Source of the DNA: Alphaproteobacteria bacterium
Lineage (GTDB): Bacteria; Pseudomonadota; Alphaproteobacteria; Micavibrionales; Micavibrionaceae
Length of the DNA: 8,021 bases
Direction: 5' to 3'
NCBI GenBank assembly: GCA_023301785.1
Contig: JALZUF010000269.1
Location: forward strand, 1-8,021
The position numbers and the translations under genes are program-made. The notes beneath the pieces were generated by a model that was given only the letters and a program-made list of their open reading frames with translations, did not search any database and was not told the origin of the DNA. Positions within the stretch are counted from its first letter, which is position 1. Every line of letters begins with the position of its first letter. Positions 1 to 5,100 of the stretch are shown in pieces.

Positions 1-691
1 TATTAAGAGGAAAAACAATCTGCACCTTAGTTTTTCTTGGAATAAATATCGCTGGTATAGTTGTTTCAGCGTTATTAAGAATAGTTTCTGTCAAGTCTTC
101 TACATTATAAAGTCTTTTAGTAGAGTTATATTTTTCATTATCTTTAACTCCACCAACTATAGCTATTCCTTTAATTCCATTTAAGCCTTTATTATCAAGC
201 CATATAGCATTGGTTTGTATTTCTATAGGAGTTGACTTATCTTTGTTTCTACAATGCAGAGAAGAAGCTTTAATAAAAATACGTTCAGAAGATAAATCTC
301 CACGACTATCGCCTTTTAATATACAATGCGACAATTTCTTTCCTTGAGATATTTCTTTTGGCATTATGTCTGAATATATTAACTCTATTATAAACGGAGT
401 TGCTTTTGCTGAATCAACAAATGCTACGACACCTCTTTCAAGAGTACCAGACATAACAATAGTATTATTATTTATTACTGTAGACTCAACCTTAAACCTA
501 CTTTTAATAAAGCCATTATTATTGATTTCATATGCTTCTCTTTTTGACATAGGAAATGGCAATGTATCGCTATATTCTAATTCAGGGTTAGATTCGTTTC
601 CTGATATAGCAGTTGCCGCATGGAAGAAACATACTAACAAAATTAGAATTGTTATTTTAGATGTTAAGTTTAAGGGAGTAGTCATAAGCAT
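1..691 (-). CDS. TraB_F/VirB10-like conjugative transfer protein with signal peptide (3' end off the window)
   Basis: Reading the minus strand from an ATG at 691 gives 230 codons without a stop to the window edge. Residues 12-28 are hydrophobic and end HAATA, a typical signal peptidase I site. The core resembles the F-type TraB/VirB10 barrel domain. It has a GTLERGVV segment near 82-89, then Cys123, the TraB hallmark GDLSSER (131-137), Cys147, and a DNKGLNGIKG strand (166-175). It finishes with PAIFIPRKTKVQIVF (213-227), like the last VirB10 strand. Family members normally have an N-terminal inner-membrane anchor with a proline-rich or coiled-coil linker, and an antenna of about 100 residues between the last two blocks. 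Here a cleavable signal replaces the anchor and only about 28 non-hydrophobic residues stand where the antenna should be. It probably acts in the periplasm or outer-membrane complex. The start lies 7 nt after the traD stop with no clear ribosome site, suggesting coupling; ATG at 685 is an alternative. Confidence 0.65.
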   Translation of the reverse strand, partial: MLMTTPLNLTSKITILILLVCFFHAATAISGNESNPELEYSDTLPFPMSKREAYEINNNGFIKSRFKVESTVINNNTIVMSGTLERGVVAFVDSAKATPFIIELIYSDIMPKEISQGKKLSHCILKGDSRGDLSSERIFIKASSLHCRNKDKSTPIEIQTNAIWLDNKGLNGIKGIAIVGGVKDNEKYNSTKRLYNVEDLTETILNNAETTIPAIFIPRKTKVQIVFPLN

Positions 692-698
692 TTTATTT

Positions 699-1163
699 TT
701 AATTAACATCATTCAAGATTTCAAGATTATGTTGTTGATTTTGAATTAGAGTATTTAAAACTTCAATATCACTAACAGTGCCATACCATTCTTTTCTAAA
801 CTTATTCCACCTAAGACCCAGTGAACGAATCTGATCTCTAATTTCTTTTTCAGGTTGGTTTTCAAAGGTTAGAATGACAGGAGTGAACTTTTGTTGTTCT
901 TCGTTAAAGGCTTTATCGCCTTTTACAACCCAAGCAGCCATAATTTCTTTATTCTCATCAAGTTGATCTTTTAAAGAGAGTAGGGCGCCATATAAAGCAT
1001 TAGAAGGAAGATGACCTAATTCAGCTTTAGTAATTAAACCACCATTCTCAATTAAATGACGAGTACGAGCTTTACGCTCTTTCAATTTAAGTTTAGTTTC
1101 TTCGATACTAAGTCTATGTTTTCTTTGCTCTAATTTCTTTTTTTGTTCTTCTACGTTTTTCAT
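699..1163 (-). CDS. traD: Ti-type conjugal transfer protein TraD, with C-terminal extension
   Basis: This 154-residue protein has a charged coiled-coil start (residues 1-33) leading into the conserved TraD block: RTRHLIENGGLITKAEL (33-49), then ALYGALLSL (56-64). In Agrobacterium TraD is a small (about 70 residue) relaxosome accessory protein encoded divergently from traA, as here. Residues 93-140 add a second unit with the pattern G-L-R-W-N-x-F-R-K-E-W-Y-G (116-128), a motif I associate with short domains on mobile-element proteins; its function is unknown to me. ATG at 1163 is chosen because it follows GAG at close spacing (weak, 3 nt). A longer reading frame beginning with TTG at 1247 would start inside the -35 element of the predicted promoter and adds no conserved sequence. 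The stop is 7 nt before the TraB-like gene, so the two form an operon. Family assignment is fairly secure; a role with TraA is inferred. Confidence 0.8.
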   Translation of the reverse strand: MKNVEEQKKKLEQRKHRLSIEETKLKLKERKARTRHLIENGGLITKAELGHLPSNALYGALLSLKDQLDENKEIMAAWVVKGDKAFNEEQQKFTPVILTFENQPEKEIRDQIRSLGLRWNKFRKEWYGTVSDIEVLNTLIQNQQHNLEILNDVN

Positions 1164-1218
1164 ATTCTCTTTATTTATTTCATTAAAACTTAAATCTAAT
1201 TCTTGAATATATAAATAT

Positions 1219-1247
1219 ATTATACACCCCGTAGCCTGCCATACCAA
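1219..1247 (-). promoter_or_regulatory. Sigma70-type promoter for traD and the TraB-like gene
   Basis: On the minus strand TTGGTA (1247-1242, 4 of 6 to consensus) and a perfect TATAAT (1224-1219) are separated by 17 bp. Transcription would begin near 1212, giving a leader of about 50 nt before the traD ATG at 1163. Confidence 0.6.
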
Positions 1248-1308
1248 GAAAAAAGTAACTTATCTCTGTATAGAAACATATAAAATAGTATCTAGTAGAA
1301 AAAGAATC

Positions 1309-1335
1309 ACAAAGTTATAGCAAATAATACTTTGT
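1309..1335. repeat. Inverted repeat 1, 7-bp arms
   Basis: ACAAAGT (1309-1315) is the exact reverse complement of ACTTTGT (1329-1335), with a 13-nt spacer. Confidence 0.5.
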
Positions 1336-1353
1336 ATTTTTGTTATACGCATG

Positions 1354-1382
1354 TTGCATTGTACCAATGCTTGCTTTTTAAT
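1354..1382 (+). promoter_or_regulatory. Possible promoter for the relaxase-like gene and traA
   Basis: TTGCAT (1354-1359, 3 of 6) and TTTAAT (1377-1382, 5 of 6) are 17 bp apart. Two palindromes cover the spacer and the -10 box. Transcription would start about 48 nt before the ATG at 1438. The -35 is weak, so the call is tentative. Confidence 0.35.
1356..1370. repeat. Inverted repeat 2, 6-bp arms
   Basis: GCATTG (1356-1361) and CAATGC (1365-1370) are perfect complements around TAC. The palindrome lies in the spacer of the predicted plus-strand promoter. Confidence 0.6.
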
Positions 1383-1388
1383 AGCAAG
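1370..1388. repeat. Inverted repeat 3, 6-bp arms
   Basis: CTTGCT (1370-1375) and AGCAAG (1383-1388) are perfect complements around TTTTAAT. It shares base 1370 with repeat 2, so the two could form abutting hairpins or act as two half-sites. Confidence 0.6.
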
Positions 1389-1437
1389 TAAGTTAATCTA
1401 AATTAGAAATGAATTAATAGACATAAGTAGTTAAATA

Positions 1438-2142
1438 ATGGCAATTCAATATGCAAGATTAAGATACATAAGCAGAAGCAAAGGAATGAATGCTTGCTCA
1501 CGCAGTGCTTATAATGGAAATCTAAAAATTAGAGATAATAGAATAGGCAAGAACTTTGATTTTTCAAAAAGAAAGACAAATGTCTATCACGAGATATTAC
1601 TTCCTATACATGCAGATAAAAAATTCAAAGATATTGAATATTTAATGAACGAAGTAGAAATAAAAGAGAGACGTAAAAATAGCCAATTATTAAAAGAATA
1701 TGTGCTGGCTCTACCAGGAAAAAAAGAAATAAGTTTAAGGCATAAAATCGCTCTAACTAAACTCTTTGTAAGAAAACTAAGACTTATTAAAGAAGGTCTA
1801 GCTGTTGTAATAGACATTCATAAACCATCTGAAGATGATATAAATTGGTATAGTAAAATTTTAGTAACAACAAGAAGGTTTTTATATCATGGGTGTTGTT
1901 TAGGTAAAAAAGCAAGAGAACTAGATATTCCAGTAAAGGGGGGAAGAAATAATGTATTTGTTCCAAAAGCCCTATCTGTAAATAATGGGAAAATATGGAA
2001 AGATATACAGAATTCTTTTTTTAAGTTTCTTGGTTTAGATTTGAAAGTAGACCACATAAATGACATTCCTCAAGATCATATTGGTATTAAAAAATACGGC
2101 ATATTAGCTGAAGAAAAAAGGTTATTAAAAGGAGCTAATTAA
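1438..2142 (+). CDS. Stand-alone MobA/MobL relaxase-domain protein, apparently catalytically impaired
   Basis: This 234-residue basic protein aligns without gaps to the start of TraA downstream; by hand, 52 of the first 92 residues are identical. It keeps the relaxase motif SRSxGxNAC...SAYN, with the expected nucleophile Tyr25, plus His51 and His128 (TraA His129). The metal-binding signature is altered: TraA reads NWHAHLL, this protein reads NWYSKIL (136-142). Both histidines of the HxH pair are therefore lost, while the following VTTRRF is intact. It ends (QDHIG at 212-216) where TraA passes from relaxase domain to helicase linker, so it corresponds to the relaxase domain alone. ATG at 1438 lines up with the TraA MAI start, but I see no good ribosome site. 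The stop is 1 nt before traA, so the genes are co-transcribed and probably coupled. It may be a DNA-binding partner or regulator of oriT, or a decaying duplicate that has not yet been interrupted. Confidence 0.8.
   Translation: MAIQYARLRYISRSKGMNACSRSAYNGNLKIRDNRIGKNFDFSKRKTNVYHEILLPIHADKKFKDIEYLMNEVEIKERRKNSQLLKEYVLALPGKKEISLRHKIALTKLFVRKLRLIKEGLAVVIDIHKPSEDDINWYSKILVTTRRFLYHGCCLGKKARELDIPVKGGRNNVFVPKALSVNNGKIWKDIQNSFFKFLGLDLKVDHINDIPQDHIGIKKYGILAEEKRLLKGAN
2131..2134 (+). promoter_or_regulatory. Ribosome binding site of traA
   Basis: GGAG lies 9 nt before the traA ATG at 2144, inside the last codons of the preceding gene. It is the clearest Shine-Dalgarno of the window. It fixes the start and implies translational coupling. 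Confidence 0.7.
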
Positions 2143-2143
2143 T

Positions 2144-5100
2144 ATGGCAATAGGACTTGCAAAACCAAAATATGTAAGTAGAAGCAGTGGTGGTAATGCC
2201 TGCTGTAAGAGCGCCTATAATGCAAGAAGTAAAATAATAGATAGTAAAACCGGGGAGGTTTTTAATTGGGTGAAAAGAGATGGGAATGTTTTTCATGAAA
2301 TAATGTTACCAGAACATGTAGATAAGAAGTTTAAAGATATTTCAGTATTTTCAAATGAAGTAGAGAGAGCAGAAAACCGTAAAGATAGCCAGCTATACGT
2401 AGAATGGATATTGGCACTTGCTAAGGATGAAGACGGAGTTGATTTGGAGTTTCGTATAGAAACTGTAAAGGAATTTATAAAAAGAAAGGGTTGGGTAGAA
2501 GAAGGTCTAGGTGTTCAGGTTGATATTCATCGTCCTCATGAGGGTGACGTAAATTGGCATGCTCATTTACTGGTTACTACTCGAAGATTTGCAAAAGATG
2601 GTAAGGGTTTAGATATTAAAAAAGCAAGAGATTTACAACCAGTAATCATCAATGGAATGGTGCAAAATATTGAGGAGCTACAAGATAGTTTATTAATGAG
2701 AGAAATACAGAACGAGCAGTTTAAAGCTCGTGGCATGTCAAATAGGGTTGATTTGCCTGGGGAGTTAACGCAAGAACATATAGGCCCTGTTCGTATGCGC
2801 AATATCTTTAATGAAGCAGCCCAGCGTAATGAGGAGAGAAGAGAAGCTGAAATAGAACATCTTGATTCTGGGGTTAGGGTACTAGAGAAAGTCACTAAGC
2901 ATATGAGTGTATTTGCTAGAGGAGACCTTAGTAGAGCCGTTAAATATATTCCAGATAGAGAGGTAAGGGAAGGGTTAGTAGAAGAGGCTATATCTGATAA
3001 ATCAATTATACCATTATACACTGAAGAAGGTACTAAGACTAAGTATTTTACTACAACGGATGTTAGAGATGAGGAAAACAAAATACTACGTTTATCTGGC
3101 TATGTTGCTAATTTAGAAAATTCTATGTCTGTTGGTGGTAAGATAACTAGGATTGCAAATGAACTAGTAGCAAGTTCTGCAGATGGTTTAACGGATGAGC
3201 AGCATAAAGCATTAAATGCCGTGTTGGTTGGTAATTCAGGTTTGCGGGTACTTCGAGGAAGAGCGGGAGCTGGTAAGTCATATGTACTTGGCAGGGCGCA
3301 TAAGGTTGCTACGATGTCTGGAGTAAATGTAATAGGTCTTGCTCCAACGCATAAGGCTAAGCTCGGTCTTGCTGAATGTGGGTATGAGAGGGTAGATACT
3401 GTAAAAGGTATGCTCTTTAAATTAGCCAATGGTCGCTTTGATCTTCCAAAGCATAGTTTGCTTGTAGTAGATGAAGCTGGGATGATTGCTAATGATGATT
3501 ACAAGGAGCTCTTGCGAGTTGCAGCTACGCGTAAATGTAATGTTGTATTAGCTGGGGATGAGAGGCAATTAGCTTCAGTTTCTCGTGGTGGAATGTTTGA
3601 AGTATTTGCAGAAAAGTACGGAAGCAGCACTATATTAGACATACAGAGGCAATCAGGCCAGTGGGGTAAGTCTGTTGCTATGAGTATGTCTGAAGGGCGC
3701 GTAGAATCTGCAATATCTATATTAGAAAGCGAGAATCGTATTAAGTGGGATGAGAACTCGCATGCGTCAATGGAGTCTTTAATTAAAGACTGGAATAAGA
3801 GTGAATATAATGTTGGTGATAGGCTAATATTAGCAGTGAAAAACAGTGATGTTGCAGCAATTAATCATGGAGTGCGTCAGTATTTAAAACTATCAGGTGA
3901 TTTAAAGGGCGAAGAGTTTGCGGTTGCTGGTAATCATTATATGCAAGGTGATAGGGTGCTTATTACTAAAACAAACAAAGAGTTAGGATTAGTCAATGGT
4001 GATTTGGCAGAAATTACTGCTGTATCTGGCGATAAGTTCACAATCAAATTAGAAGGTAATTCTGTTACCGGTAGTGGAGAAGGAGAGGCTGACTATAGAG
4101 AAATATCATTTAATCCATCAGAATATAGTGGCTTTAGACATGGTTATGCAACTACAGTATTTAAAGCTCAAGGAGCGTCTATTAAAGATGTTTTTGTATA
4201 TCATAATGGGTTTGCAGGTATCAGGAATAGTTACGTTGCTTTGTCTCGTATGGTAGAAGAATTGAAACTGTATGTGAATAAGGAATCTACTGTAAATGTA
4301 AATAGTTTGATAAGTCAGCTATCACGTGATGCAGAGGCTGGTAGTTCTTTATCTTATTTGACTGAATCTGAACTTAAATCCAAAGAGCTAAGCAATACAC
4401 TAGAAAATGATAGTAGGGCTTATGTTAGAGGTATTAACAGATTCATAGACTTTGTAGGCAACACTGCTACGAAGTTAGCTGATAAATATATACCTTCATC
4501 TGAATATTATAATTACAAAGAGCCAACGGGGCGTTATGAGTCTGTAGAAAAGGTAATTGATAAAACTTACTCTGAAGTAGAAAATCAAAATGTTTTGGAA
4601 GAGAAGTTGGTAGTAGGTGGGAATAGCCATAATATCTCTCATGGACAAGAAGCAGGAAAGGCGGAGATTAGTCAGGTTGGTCATGATATATTGAATAGTT
4701 TGACCCAGAAAAATTCTGGTAGTGAGAATAGTACTATATCCACTATGGGTAGTTCTAATAACTGGAAATCTAAAGAATCATCCAAAACAAGGTTCTATCG
4801 TAATGCTGATAGGATGAAGGCAATTAAGCATTATGCAGCTCAAAAAGAAGAGTGGGCAAGAGAATATGAACAGTTGAAGTCTGAAGTTAAGTTCAAAGCT
4901 GAATATATAGCAAGAGATTTACTAGGTGAGCCAAACAAGAAACTATCAAATGGTAGGAACTTGCGATACGGCGAGCATGGAAAGATCATAGTATGCATTA
5001 CTGGTGAAAAAGCTGGTACTTGGTATGATTTTAGTAGAAGTGAAGGTGGAGATATGTTTGCTTTGGTTCAAGAAAAGCAAGGGTACGATTTTAAACAAGC

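Larger units (their letters stand above)
1309..1388. other. Candidate oriT/operator region between divergent transfer operons
   Basis: The 274-bp gap between traD and the relaxase genes contains three perfect inverted repeats within 80 bp (1309-1335, 1356-1370, 1370-1388). In Ti plasmids the oriT lies between the divergent traA and traCDG operons, so position supports oriT. I see no clear match to the RSF1010/Ti nick-site consensus here, so the call rests on location and structure. The second and third repeats also overlap the predicted plus-strand promoter, so binding by TraA, the relaxase-like protein or TraD could regulate transcription instead of, or as well as, marking a nick site. Confidence 0.4.

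Noticed and set aside
366..749. Plus-strand open frame of 127 codons
   Set aside because: It is antisense to the TraB-like gene, which has a signal peptide, conserved motifs and an open frame of 230 codons. The forward translation shows no recognisable domain and runs across the traD stop.
981..990. TAGGGCGCCA, partly resembling the complement of the RSF1010-type nick region
   Set aside because: It is inside the traD coding sequence, lacks the adjoining conserved bases and has no inverted repeat beside it; likely chance.
1164..1247. N-terminal extension of traD from TTG at 1247
   Set aside because: The TTG is part of the predicted -35 hexamer, the extension covers the perfect TATAAT box, and TraD homology begins only after ATG 1163.
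2563..3429. Minus-strand open frames opposite the relaxase and helicase coding region
   Set aside because: They are antisense to conserved TraA motifs and show no homology, promoter or ribosome site that I can see.
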